NCBI GenBank assembly: GCA_013822735.1
Contig: PNKZ01000010.1
Location: 143,012 to 207,011 of the forward strand
DNA: 64,000 nucleotides
Direction: 5' to 3'
Source of the DNA: Pirellula sp.
GTDB taxonomy: Bacteria; Planctomycetota; Planctomycetia; Pirellulales; PNKZ01
The translations under genes and the position numbers were made by a program. Below, in pieces: positions 16,234 to 25,800 of the stretch; the first letter of the stretch is position 1; each line of letters begins with the position of its first letter. The notes beneath the pieces are model-generated. The model saw nothing but the letters and a program-made list of their open reading frames with translations. It searched no databases and was not told the DNA's origin.

Positions 16234-16745
16234 GCAAGGGAGATGTGGGGATAGGGGGAGATAGGGGAAGTAAGAAAGCACGGTGGAAGGAGTAGCTACT
16301 TGCGCTGCGGAACGACGACGCGGCGGAAGTCTGCTTTCTCATTGGCGAAGTTGATCAACAAACCAACTTCAAGTTTCGCAGCGTGCAGATAAGACTTCAA
16401 CTGAGCGTAGTGCGCCTTGCTCAGCTGCTCGACGACTTTCAGTTCTAAGATTATCTGGCCCTCGACCACGAGATCGAGTCGATGCACGCCGACATTAACA
16501 CCCTGATATAGAATGTCGACGACCTTTTCGCATTCAAACGCCAAACCAGTGTTTGCGAAATCGACAAGCAACGCCTTCTGATAGATTGACTCGTTAGACC
16601 CAGGTCCCAATTCACGGTGGACGCGAATCACGCTCTCAATAATTCTGCGGCTGATCTCATCGTCAAAACCCGAATCCACCCCCGTTCCCTCCTTTATCTT
16701 GTCTTCATCCCCACGATCTCCTCCTATCCCCTCATCTCCCTTGCT
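16234..16745. mobile_element. Putative inverted-repeat unit carrying a GxxExxY gene
   Basis: About 512 bases. The left end reads GCAAGGGAGATGTGGGGATA and the right end, inverted, reads GCAAGGGAGATGAGGGGATA. Similarity continues to about 40 bases (16234-16274 and 16701-16745). Only the GxxExxY gene lies between the arms. A gene-less relative with the same ends lies at 27484-27612. Mobility is inferred, and no clear target-site duplication is seen. Confidence 0.55.
16296..16679 (-). CDS. GxxExxY protein, PD-(D/E)XK nuclease-like
   Basis: 127 residues. The signature GSNESIY follows [10 protein letters not shown], which defines the GxxExxY family. Later [15 protein letters not shown] gives the D...E-x-K spacing of a PD-(D/E)XK nuclease core, matching the assignment of this family to that superfamily. 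The biological role is unknown. The gene fills the space between two long inverted repeats, unlike any neighbour, which suggests it travels with them. Start at the ATG at 16679. Confidence 0.85.
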   Translation of the reverse strand: MDSGFDDEISRRIIESVIRVHRELGPGSNESIYQKALLVDFANTGLAFECEKVVDILYQGVNVGVHRLDLVVEGQIILELKVVEQLSKAHYAQLKSYLHAAKLEVGLLINFANEKADFRRVVVPQRK

Positions 16746-16765
16746 GCTTTCCGAACAAAGCGGAA

Positions 16766-18028
16766 TTATGAAGCCGGCTTCACGACCGAGAGGACGAACG
16801 TCGGGTTAAGTGCGTCGAAGCGGATGCGTTCGAGTTGGTGGGTGCCGCGGGCTACGTTAAGCATCCAGATGTTGGCATGGCCGGCTTTGCGCTGCAGCGT
16901 AGCTTGGAGTTCCGCGAGGTTTTCAATGCTGCCGGTGTTGGCCACGAGCCGGCCGCCCGGCTTCAGGCGTTCGTAGGCCAGGTCGACCAAGCGACCGATC
17001 TCGCGACCGAGGCCGCCGACGAACACCGCGTCGGGGTCGGGCAGACCGGTCCATGCTTCGGGCGCTTGGCCGAGCACCGGTTGCAAGTTGCGCACGCCGA
17101 AGCGTTCGGCATTAGAAACAATGAGGCCATGATCGGCCGGGTCCATTTCAATGGCATAGGTCGTGCCGCCCGAGGCAATCTTGGCGGCTTCGATCGCCAC
17201 GGAGCCGCTTCCCGCGCCGATGTCCCACACGACGCTGCGTGGCCCCAGGTCCATTTCGGCCAAGGCCCACGTGCGTGCTTCGGCCGGCGTAAGCAACCCT
17301 TTCTTCGGCTTGGCTTGTTGAAACATCTCGTCGGGGTTGCCGAAGAGCCGTTGACCGATCGTTTCCACGGGCCGGTCCGGCACGTTCGGCTTGCGAATCA
17401 AAATCATGACGTTCAACGGACCAAACTCTTCGGCGGCGATCTCTTTCAGCTCGCCCTGCGTCACGCACTCATCCGGCGAGCCGAGGTTCTCACAGACATA
17501 CGCCGTGAAATAGTCGATGCCGCGGTCGAGCAGCGCCTTGGCCACGCCGGCCGGCGAGTGTTGCTCGCTGGTGAACATGCCGACCTTTTCGGCCGAACGG
17601 ATGCGCTCAATCGCATGTTCCAGCGTATGGCTCGCCAGATTGGTGAGATACGCTTCTTCCCAGTTCTCCTTAACGCGAGCGAACGCGAGTTGCATGCTGC
17701 TCACGTGCGGCACCACGTCGAAACGATTCTTGCCAAGCTTTTCGCAGAGGAAGCGCGAGATGCCGTAGAAAAGCGGATCGCCGGAAACAAGTACCACGGC
17801 GGTGCCCGACGCGTGCGCCGCCAAGCGCGCGACGACCGGTTCCAAGTTGGCCCCCAGCACGACGCGCTCGGCCGGCGACTTGGGAATGAGCCCGAGGGTA
17901 TGGTCGCTGCCGACTAACAGCGAAGCGGAGGTAATCAGTCCCCGGGCGGCCGCGGTGATGCCGTCAAGGCCGTCGTCGCCGATGCCGATGATGTAAATTC
18001 TGCCGCCCGCCTGCGAATCAATAGCCAC
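16766..18028 (-). CDS. cobL: Precorrin-6Y C5,15-methyltransferase (decarboxylating), CbiE-CbiT fusion
   Basis: 420 residues. The N-terminal half (about 9-210) is a CbiE tetrapyrrole methyltransferase: IYIIGIGDDGLDGIT, VVLVSGDPLFYGI and NVMILIRKP. The C-terminal half (about 240-415) is CbiT with the SAM-binding loop VWDIGAGSGSVAIEAA. The fused enzyme methylates C5 and C15 and decarboxylates the ring-C acetate in cobalamin synthesis in the cytoplasm. No other cob/cbi genes are in the window, so the pathway must be scattered. It starts next to the right arm of the GxxExxY unit's downstream side. Confidence 0.92.
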   Translation of the reverse strand: MAIDSQAGGRIYIIGIGDDGLDGITAAARGLITSASLLVGSDHTLGLIPKSPAERVVLGANLEPVVARLAAHASGTAVVLVSGDPLFYGISRFLCEKLGKNRFDVVPHVSSMQLAFARVKENWEEAYLTNLASHTLEHAIERIRSAEKVGMFTSEQHSPAGVAKALLDRGIDYFTAYVCENLGSPDECVTQGELKEIAAEEFGPLNVMILIRKPNVPDRPVETIGQRLFGNPDEMFQQAKPKKGLLTPAEARTWALAEMDLGPRSVVWDIGAGSGSVAIEAAKIASGGTTYAIEMDPADHGLIVSNAERFGVRNLQPVLGQAPEAWTGLPDPDAVFVGGLGREIGRLVDLAYERLKPGGRLVANTGSIENLAELQATLQRKAGHANIWMLNVARGTHQLERIRFDALNPTFVLSVVKPAS

Positions 18029-18290
18029 GGATTGGTCCTGCGATTGTGATTACGGCCGCACGTGCCGGCACGTGGGAATTGCGGTGCGAAATTGCACTGT
18101 GAAATGACGCTGAGAAACGGCATACGATAGCGCATTGTTCCTGCCAAGCTCGGGAAGTGTCAAGCGAGGCTTGTCTCGACGCGCGGGCCGTGCATTGAAT
18201 CACACCCTCAGGCGCGGTAGAACGGCGAACTTCCCCGAGCCGGAAAACCGGCACCGACTTTCCGCATTCCGCCGCTCCTTGTGAACAAGT

Positions 18291-19280
18291 ATGAATAAGC
18301 CCCGCGTGCTCGTCACGCCGCCCACGCTCGATCGTCACACCGGACCCTATTACGACGTCCTGACGGCCGCCGGCTGCGAAGTGATCTATCCCGATCTCGA
18401 GGCGCAGTTGATGCGACCCGAGGTGCTGGTCGAGCATTTAAACGGTATCGACGCGGTACTCTGCAGCGTCGAGCCGTATTCGCGCGACGTGCTGAGCCGC
18501 AGCAACCTCCGCTGCGTGGCACGCGTCGGCGTCGGGTACGATTCCGTCGATGTCGCGGCCGCCACCGATTTCGGCGTCCCGGTTTGCATTACTCCGGGGA
18601 CCAACGAACACTCCGTGGCCGAGCAAGCCTTCGCGTTGATCTTCAGCGTCTTTCGCGAGATCGCCGTACGCGACGGCGAAATTCGCGCCGGCGGCTGGCG
18701 TCGCAATAGCGTTCGCCGTTTGGCGGGCAACACGCTCGGGCTGGTCGGCCTCGGCCGCATCGGCAAGGCGATGATTCCCCGCGCGCACGGGCTGGGGCTC
18801 AAGGTCGTGGCCTATGATCCGTATGTCGATAAGTCGTTCGCCGCCACACACGACGTGCGCCTTTGCTCGTTTGAAGAATTGCTCGCGGTATCCGACGTCG
18901 TCAGCTTACACATGCCCTGCACGGCGGAAACCACCGACCTGATCAACCGGCGCACGCTCGCGCTGATGAAACGCGACGCCGTGCTGATCAATACTTCGCG
19001 CGGCGGACTCGTCGACGAGGACGCGCTCTTCGAGGCGCTTGCGGAAGGCCGGATCTTCGGCGCCGGTCTCGACGTGCTTAAGCAGGAACCCCCGCCTAAG
19101 AACCATCCGCTCTTCGCCTTGAAGAATGTAACGCTCGCGCCGCATATGGGCGGCATTGACCAAACGGCCCTCGATGCGATGGCCAAGCTCGCGGCCGAGT
19201 GCATTGTGAAATTGAGTCGCGGCGAAAACCCGGAAGGGTGCGTCGTCAATTCGCAGATTATGCCCGGTTGGAAGTGGTAG
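18291..19280 (+). CDS. D-2-hydroxyacid dehydrogenase (phosphoglycerate dehydrogenase-like)
   Basis: 329 residues. The NAD-binding loop is GLVGLGRIGKAM. The catalytic triad is visible as Arg in NTSRGGLVDE, Glu in LKQEPPP and His in APHMGG. The length and the lack of an ACT domain fit a short PGDH-like or hydroxypyruvate-type dehydrogenase. The oxidised hydroxyacid cannot be told from sequence alone. A 54-base gap separates it from the large haem-c protein gene downstream, so the three genes to 27451 could be co-transcribed. Confidence 0.88.
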   Translation: MNKPRVLVTPPTLDRHTGPYYDVLTAAGCEVIYPDLEAQLMRPEVLVEHLNGIDAVLCSVEPYSRDVLSRSNLRCVARVGVGYDSVDVAAATDFGVPVCITPGTNEHSVAEQAFALIFSVFREIAVRDGEIRAGGWRRNSVRRLAGNTLGLVGLGRIGKAMIPRAHGLGLKVVAYDPYVDKSFAATHDVRLCSFEELLAVSDVVSLHMPCTAETTDLINRRTLALMKRDAVLINTSRGGLVDEDALFEALAEGRIFGAGLDVLKQEPPPKNHPLFALKNVTLAPHMGGIDQTALDAMAKLAAECIVKLSRGENPEGCVVNSQIMPGWKW

Positions 19281-19334
19281 AACGTCGGGTCGCCAAGGTA
19301 GAATGCGGGCCACCATCGCCGACCTGCCGGCGCG

Positions 19335-22300
19335 ATGACTCCCGCCTTCCTTGAGACCCTGCCGATGCCGCTCGTTCGCGTCGCTTGGGCGACCACGATT
19401 CTCGCCGCCTTTACCGCAAGTTTTTTTGCCGTAAATGTGCGCGCCGCCGAACCGGTCGACGATATCGTCTCCGCGCCCCTCTCGCCGGAAGAATCGCGAC
19501 GGGCGATCGTCGTTCGGCCCGGCTTCACGGTCGAACTCGTCGCCCACGAGCCGCTCGTCGTCGATCCCGTGGCCTTCGCCTGGGACGCTCAGGCCCGGCT
19601 CTGGGTCGTCGAAATGCACGACTACCCGCTCGGGCTCGACGGCCAAGGAAAGCCCGGCGGGCGCGTGAAGGTTCTCACCGACGACGACGGCGACGGTCGC
19701 TACGACCGCGCGACGACGTTTCTCGAAGGCCTGAAGTTTCCCACCGCCGTGTTTCCCTGGCGCGATGGCGCTCTCGTCTGTGCCGTGCCGGAAATCCTCT
19801 TCGCGCGCGATACCGACGGCGACGGCCGGGCCGACGAGCGTCGCACGCTTTACGCCGGCCTGCACGTCGGCAATCCACAGCACTTGGCCAACGGCCTCCG
19901 CTGGGGCCAAGACGGCTGGATCCATTGTGCCAACGGTGCGACGAAGACCGCGGTGAAATCGGTGCTCACGGGCAAGGAGGTCGACGTCGGCACGCGCGAC
20001 TTCCGCATTCAACCTGAAACGGGAGACATCGAGCCGTTGGCCGGACGGTCGCAATACCTGCGCGAGCGAGACGATTGGGGCAACTGGTTCGGCAGTTCCA
20101 ACAGCAATCCGCTCTATCACTTTCCTCTGGAAGAGCGTTACCTGCGGCGCAATCCGCATGCGACGTACCCGCTGATTCAACAAGACGTTTCCGAAACGCC
20201 CGGCGCGTCGCAAGTGTTTCCGGTCAGCCGCACGGTTGCGCGATTTAACGACCTGAGCCGCGCCAATCGTTTCACTTCGGCCTGCAGTGCCGCGATCTAT
20301 CGCGACGAACACCTCGGCCCCGAGTTCTACGGCAACTCGTTCGTCTGTGAGCCGGTGCACAATCTCGTCCATCGCGAGATACTCACGCCGCAGCGCGCAA
20401 CCTTTACCAGCCGCAGACCGGCAGACGAAGCCCGCACGGAATTTCTCGCATCCAGCGATAACTGGTTCCGCCCCTCCATGGTGCGCACCGGCCCCGACGG
20501 CGCCCTGTGGATCGCCGATATGTACCGCTTGGTGATCGAGCATCCCGAGTGGATTCCCAAAGAATGGCAAGCCAAGCTCGACTTGCGAGCCGGCAGCGAC
20601 AAGGGGCGGATCTATCGCGTGTTCCCCACGGATCTGAAGCCTTGGCCGATGACGTCGCTGCATGAGCTGGGCCCGAAGGAACTCGTCGCCAAACTCGAAA
20701 GCGGCAACGGCACCGTGCGCGACTTGGCGATGCAACTGCTCGTCGAGCGCTACAAGGGCCAAAAAACGCGCACGCCGGAAGTCGGCAAGGCTGCCGATGC
20801 GCTTCACGCACTGTTTCGCGATTCGCCCAAGCCGACCGCCCGGCTCGACGCCATGTGCACGCTCGCGCTGCTCGACGACGAACTCGATACGCTCGTGCTG
20901 CGCAAAGCCCTCGCCGACGCACATCCGGCCGTTCGCCGCTGGGCCTTGCGATTGGTCGACGCGGAGTTCCTGAAGCTCGACAAACATCTCCTGACCGAGG
21001 TGATCACAACCGCCGACGACTCCGACACGACGGTCCGTTTGCAGGCAATCTGCACGCTTGGCGACATCGACGAGCCTAGGGCCCGGGAAGCGCTGGCCGG
21101 TGCGATCAATCACGACATCCTTTGGGCCTATAGCCTCGAAGCCGGCGCGAGTTCGTTAAACTCTCGCAACCTCGCGACCGTGGCGACAAGACTTGTCGAC
21201 GCAAATCTGGATCGCGCGTCGTTTTATTTTCCCGGCCTGTTTCGTTGCATCGGCGATTCGGCGATCGGACTCGGCGACTACACGGCCGTCGATCAAATGT
21301 TGCGAGCCGTCGTCGAAATGAAGGATGCGTCGCGCCGCGTGACGTCGGCCGCACAACTGCTCGATGCGTTCGGCCGTCGCGGAATGACGATCGCACGACG
21401 CGGCGCGGAATCCGATGAAACACGCAAACAACGACTCGCAGACTTCGATCAACTCGTCGCTTCTGCGGGCAATTCCGTACTCGACGCTAAGTTACCGGAG
21501 AACATTCGCGTCGAGAGTCTGGCCTTGCTCTGCAGAAACCCCGAGCGCACGGCCGACGACCTGCGCATTCTTGGAACCTTACTTACGCCGCAAAGTTCCG
21601 AAACCCTGCAAACCGCGACAGTCGCCGCCGTCGCACGATGCGAAGAGGTCGCAGCACTCGATCTTCTCGTCTCTCGCTGGACCTCACTGGCGCCCGCGCG
21701 CAAGTCACAAATTCTCGACGCTTGCCTGGCGCGGAAGCCGTGGACGGAACGTCTACTCGACGCCGTCGACAAAAAGCGCATCTCCTCCGCCGAACTGGAT
21801 GCAACGCGCACGCAAGCGCTGCTCAACCATTCCAGCAAAGAGCTGCGCACTAGAGCCGCGCAGGTCCTCGCGGCAACGGTGAACATCGACCGACGTCGCG
21901 TGATCGACGAATATCAATCGGCTGTTTCGCTACAAGGCGACGCCGCGCGCGGGCGCGAAGCGTTCACCAGGTCGTGCGCGAATTGCCACAAGCTCGGGGA
22001 AGTCGGACACGCCGTCGGGCCCGATCTCGCGGCCTTGTCGGATCGTCGGCCGGAAACGCTGCTCGTATCCGTCCTCGATCCGAACCGCGCCGTCGAATCG
22101 AAATATCTGGCCTACACTGCCGAGACTTCGGGCGGCCTCACTTTCACCGGCTTGCTCCTCTCCGAAGGGACGAACGATGTGACGCTCGCGCTCGCAGACG
22201 GGCGCCGGCAAGCGATCCTCCGGAGCGAACTCGAATTGTTCGCGAGCACCGCCAAGTCGTTCATGCCGGAAGGATTGGAAAAGGACCTGCCGCCGCAGAA

Positions 22301-22781
22301 GCTGGCCGACGTGCTGGCCTTCGTCGCTTCGACCCGACTCACGCCCAAGACCTTCGCGGGCAATACGCCGCAAGTCGTCAAGCCGGAAGCATTACGCGGC
22401 GAGTTCTATCTATTACCCGAACATGCCGAAATCTTCGGGCCGACGCTCGTCTTCGAGCCGAAGTTTTCGAACCTCGGCTACTGGAAAAGCACCGCCGATC
22501 GGGCCGAATGGGAACTCGACGTCGCGAAGGCCGGCACCTACGACGTGTGGCTGGAGTATGCCTTGCCGCCCGGCGCAGGGGGTGAGTTCGTGCTCGAAGT
22601 TCCCGATGCACGCTTGCGCGGCCGAAGCGAAAGTACGGGCAGTTGGGACCGGTATCGCACCATCGCTCTTGGCCCTCTCACGCTGGCCGCCGGGCGTCGG
22701 CGTCTCGTCGTTCGCGCCGACGGTGAGCCGAAAGAAGCCTTATTCGATTTGAAATCCGTGCGAGTCAAACCGCGCGAGTAG
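19335..22781 (+). CDS. PVC-type membrane-bound dehydrogenase with HEAT repeats and haem-c domain
   Basis: 1148 residues. An alternative ATG at 19365 (MPLVRVAWATTILAAFTASF) gives the cleaner signal peptide. Residues about 60-430 form the six-bladed dehydrogenase-like propeller of PVC bacteria, with calcium-type loops TDDDGDGRYD and DTDGDGRADE. About 450-860 is alpha-helical and HEAT-like. The single haem site CANCH is at 881-885 in the order CANCHKLGEVGHAVGPDL, typical of the PVC haem-binding domain. The C-terminal 150 residues are beta-rich and CBM-like (YDVWLEYALPPGAGGEF). It probably oxidises a sugar or other organic substrate in the periplasm. Its partner starts 24 bases downstream. Confidence 0.85.
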   Translation: MTPAFLETLPMPLVRVAWATTILAAFTASFFAVNVRAAEPVDDIVSAPLSPEESRRAIVVRPGFTVELVAHEPLVVDPVAFAWDAQARLWVVEMHDYPLGLDGQGKPGGRVKVLTDDDGDGRYDRATTFLEGLKFPTAVFPWRDGALVCAVPEILFARDTDGDGRADERRTLYAGLHVGNPQHLANGLRWGQDGWIHCANGATKTAVKSVLTGKEVDVGTRDFRIQPETGDIEPLAGRSQYLRERDDWGNWFGSSNSNPLYHFPLEERYLRRNPHATYPLIQQDVSETPGASQVFPVSRTVARFNDLSRANRFTSACSAAIYRDEHLGPEFYGNSFVCEPVHNLVHREILTPQRATFTSRRPADEARTEFLASSDNWFRPSMVRTGPDGALWIADMYRLVIEHPEWIPKEWQAKLDLRAGSDKGRIYRVFPTDLKPWPMTSLHELGPKELVAKLESGNGTVRDLAMQLLVERYKGQKTRTPEVGKAADALHALFRDSPKPTARLDAMCTLALLDDELDTLVLRKALADAHPAVRRWALRLVDAEFLKLDKHLLTEVITTADDSDTTVRLQAICTLGDIDEPRAREALAGAINHDILWAYSLEAGASSLNSRNLATVATRLVDANLDRASFYFPGLFRCIGDSAIGLGDYTAVDQMLRAVVEMKDASRRVTSAAQLLDAFGRRGMTIARRGAESDETRKQRLADFDQLVASAGNSVLDAKLPENIRVESLALLCRNPERTADDLRILGTLLTPQSSETLQTATVAAVARCEEVAALDLLVSRWTSLAPARKSQILDACLARKPWTERLLDAVDKKRISSAELDATRTQALLNHSSKELRTRAAQVLAATVNIDRRRVIDEYQSAVSLQGDAARGREAFTRSCANCHKLGEVGHAVGPDLAALSDRRPETLLVSVLDPNRAVESKYLAYTAETSGGLTFTGLLLSEGTNDVTLALADGRRQAILRSELELFASTAKSFMPEGLEKDLPPQKLADVLAFVASTRLTPKTFAGNTPQVVKPEALRGEFYLLPEHAEIFGPTLVFEPKFSNLGYWKSTADRAEWELDVAKAGTYDVWLEYALPPGAGGEFVLEVPDARLRGRSESTGSWDRYRTIALGPLTLAAGRRRLVVRADGEPKEALFDLKSVRVKPRE

Positions 22782-22804
22782 CTTCCGTAACTTTGAGATT
22801 TGCC

Positions 22805-25800
22805 ATGCCGTTTGTGAGCTTGCGAGGAAGCCGCCTTCCGCTAATTGCCGTCGTGTTGCTGCATTCCGCGGCGGTATTTGCCGTCGATGAAGAAGACGAA
22901 GACGAACCGAAAGTTTCGCCGGGACTCGTCGCCTCGTTCAGTTCGCGCGATCTCGCGGAACCCGCCGCCGTGCGAGTCGATACGGAAGTGCAATTTGTCT
23001 GGGGCCCCCAACGGCCCGACTTGCGTGTCTCCAGCGGGCCGTTCGTCGCGCGTTGGCAAGGATTGCTTTTCACGCAGGCTACGGGAGATTACCGGTTCCA
23101 CGTTTACGCCGGCGGCGGCCGTGTGGAATTGAGACTCAAGGGGCAAGCGCTGCTCGCCGTCGAAGCCAAGGAGCCGGCCTGGCATGTGACCGAACCGCTG
23201 CGGCTCGGCTATGCCCACTCGCCGCTCGTGCTCACGTTTCATAAGACCGGCGAGGACGCCGTGCTGAAGCTCGATTGGAGCGGGCCGCAATTCGCGGTCG
23301 AGCCGATTCCAGATCGCCATCTCTTTCACGACCCCAAGCAAACGCCGTCGGCCGCCTTTGAGGAAGGGCGCTCCCTCGTCCGCATGCTGCGCTGCTCGGC
23401 CTGCCATACCATTCCGACAGAACGCGACCACCTGCCGGCACCGGCTCTCACGCACCTTCGCGGCAACCTGCACCCGGAATGGATCGTCGAGCATCTCGTG
23501 TCACTCCCCTCGCCCCTTGCGGGAGAGGGGCCGGGGGTGAGGGGTGAGCCTACACATTCGAATGCCATAACGCTCACGCGCCGCATGCCGCACTTCGCCG
23601 TCACGAAGGAAGACGCCGAGGCCATCGCCGCCTACCTGCTCGATGCGTCCCGTTCGTCGCCGGAAGTGAAGTTGCCGAAGGTTCAGGTCGACGAACCGAA
23701 GAAGGCTACTGCGCCCGCCGTAACGCTCGACCCGCGTGCCGCCGAGGAAGCCAAGCGCGTGAAAGCGAAGTCGAAAGCGCGCCAAGACGCGAGCGTTCGC
23801 GAAGGGGAATTACTGGCCCGAAGCGTCGGCTGTTTGGCTTGTCATACGATCGGCACGCTCGGCACGGCGTCGCTCTTCTCCGGCGGCGACCTCACGGAGA
23901 TTGCCCGCAAGCGGCCGGCGGAATTCTTTCTGCGCTGGCTCGACAATCCGGCGGCGCTGAACGCACAGCACCGGATGCCGGTCTTCAAACTCGCGAAACT
24001 CGAACGCGACGACCTCACGGCGTATCTGAGTACGCTGAAGGGAACCGCCGACTCCACTACCACACACCAGCCCCGACGCGCAAGCGAGGGGACTTCGGCC
24101 GTAGCAACTTCCAAAGACGCCCCCTCACCCGTCTCGGCTTCGCCGAGCCACCCTCTCCCGCAAGGGGCGAGGGGAGAGAAGAAGCAGGAAACCAAGGCCG
24201 ATAAGTCGCTCGTCAACCGCGGACGAAAGCTTTTCACGTCGCAATCGTGTACGGCCTGCCATCGCGGTCCGGTGGAACTGCCGCCGGTCGACGCCGCGCC
24301 GGCCCTTACGGCGGCGCATATCGCCAAGCTCGGCGACAAGCTCGCGTCCGCATGTCTCGGCGAACCCCATGCCGGGAAGCCGCGCCCCGGCTATCGGCTC
24401 GATGAAGCACGGCGGAATGCGATCGTCGCCTATCTCCGCGCGGCCGTCGCTCCGGAGAAGAAAGAATCGCTCGTGCTCGACGGCCGCTTCGTGTTGCAAG
24501 AACGCAATTGCACGGCGTGCCATGCTCGCGGGCTCGGGCAGGGTCTCGCCGGCGAAGCGCCGCGCATTACGGCAGCCGAGCCGGAACTCCTGGCCGTGCA
24601 ACCGGCGCTCTTGCCCCCTTCGCTCAACGGCGTCGGCGATAAACTTACCGAAGCCGCGCTCGACGACGCACTGCTGCTGAAACGGGATCCGCTCCGGCCT
24701 TGGCTGCGCGTGCGGATGCCGAAGTTTCCGCTGGCCGGCGAAGAACTATCGGCGCTCAAAGGGCATCTTGTCGACCACGATCGCATTCCCGATCTTCCGC
24801 CGCCGGCGGAAGCCGCAACCGCCGGTGATGACGAAACGGCGCAACGTCTCGCAGCCCGACGACTCGTTACGGCCGACGGCTTCGGCTGCACGAGTTGCCA
24901 TAAGATCGGCTCGTCGGAACCGGTCGGCATCACGAACATCGCAGCCCACGGCACCGACCTCACGCTTCTGGGCGACCGCATCCGCAAGCCCTGGTTCGAT
25001 CGTTGGGTGCGCAACCCTTCGCGCATTATTCCGCGCATGGAAATGCCGGCGATCCAATTGCCCGTGAAAGGGGTGATGCACGACGACGTCAATCTGCAAC
25101 TCGCCAGCGTCTGGAAAGTGCTCAACGAGCCCGGCTTCACGCCGCCGCTGCCGAACCCGGTGCGCATCGTACGCTCGCGCAACGTGCCGGGCTTGAAAGA
25201 ACGTGCCAACATCTTGACCGACGTTTTCGTCGTCGACGGCAAGACCTACGACAGCGCCATCGTGATCGGTCTGCCGAACCGCCACAACGTGCTGTTCGAT
25301 TTGGAAACCAATCGCCTCGTCGCCTGGTGGACCGGCGATACGGCACTACAGCGCACGAAGGGAAAGAGTTGGTACTGGGAAGCCGGCGGCGCAATGGTCT
25401 TCGCTGCGAACCCGGCAAGCGACCAGAAGCAAGACATTCCAGAATCGGTGGGCACAGGCCGTTTTTCGGAGCTGTTGCTCGGTCGCGGAAAAGATCGTTG
25501 GTTCGCCCCCAATCCGACGGGACAGAACATCGCAGTTCTCGATTCCTTTGAAAGCCGAACGAACGGTGCCGCCTTTTCTTATCGGATGAACGACGCCTCG
25601 ATTTCCCAAGAGTTCGAGACGCTGCCGCCCGACGAACGAGGGCAAGGCTTCCGCCGCACCGTCGAAATCGATGCGGAAAATCTCCCCGAAGATATGCGGC
25701 GTCAGTTAGACGGCGACGTCTTGGCAATTGCGCTTCGGCTCATTCCGTATTATGAGCCTTCGCTCGTTGCCGACCATCACAAGTTTGAAATCGTGCATGG

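Noticed and set aside
16226..16760. Target-site duplication flanking the GxxExxY unit
   Set aside because: TTTCCG occurs near both ends but at different distances from the arms, so it is not a clean duplication.
18906..21113. 735-residue ORF on the minus strand opposite the haem-c dehydrogenase gene
   Set aside because: It mirrors the codons of the real gene in high-GC DNA and has no family signature, signal peptide or ribosome site.
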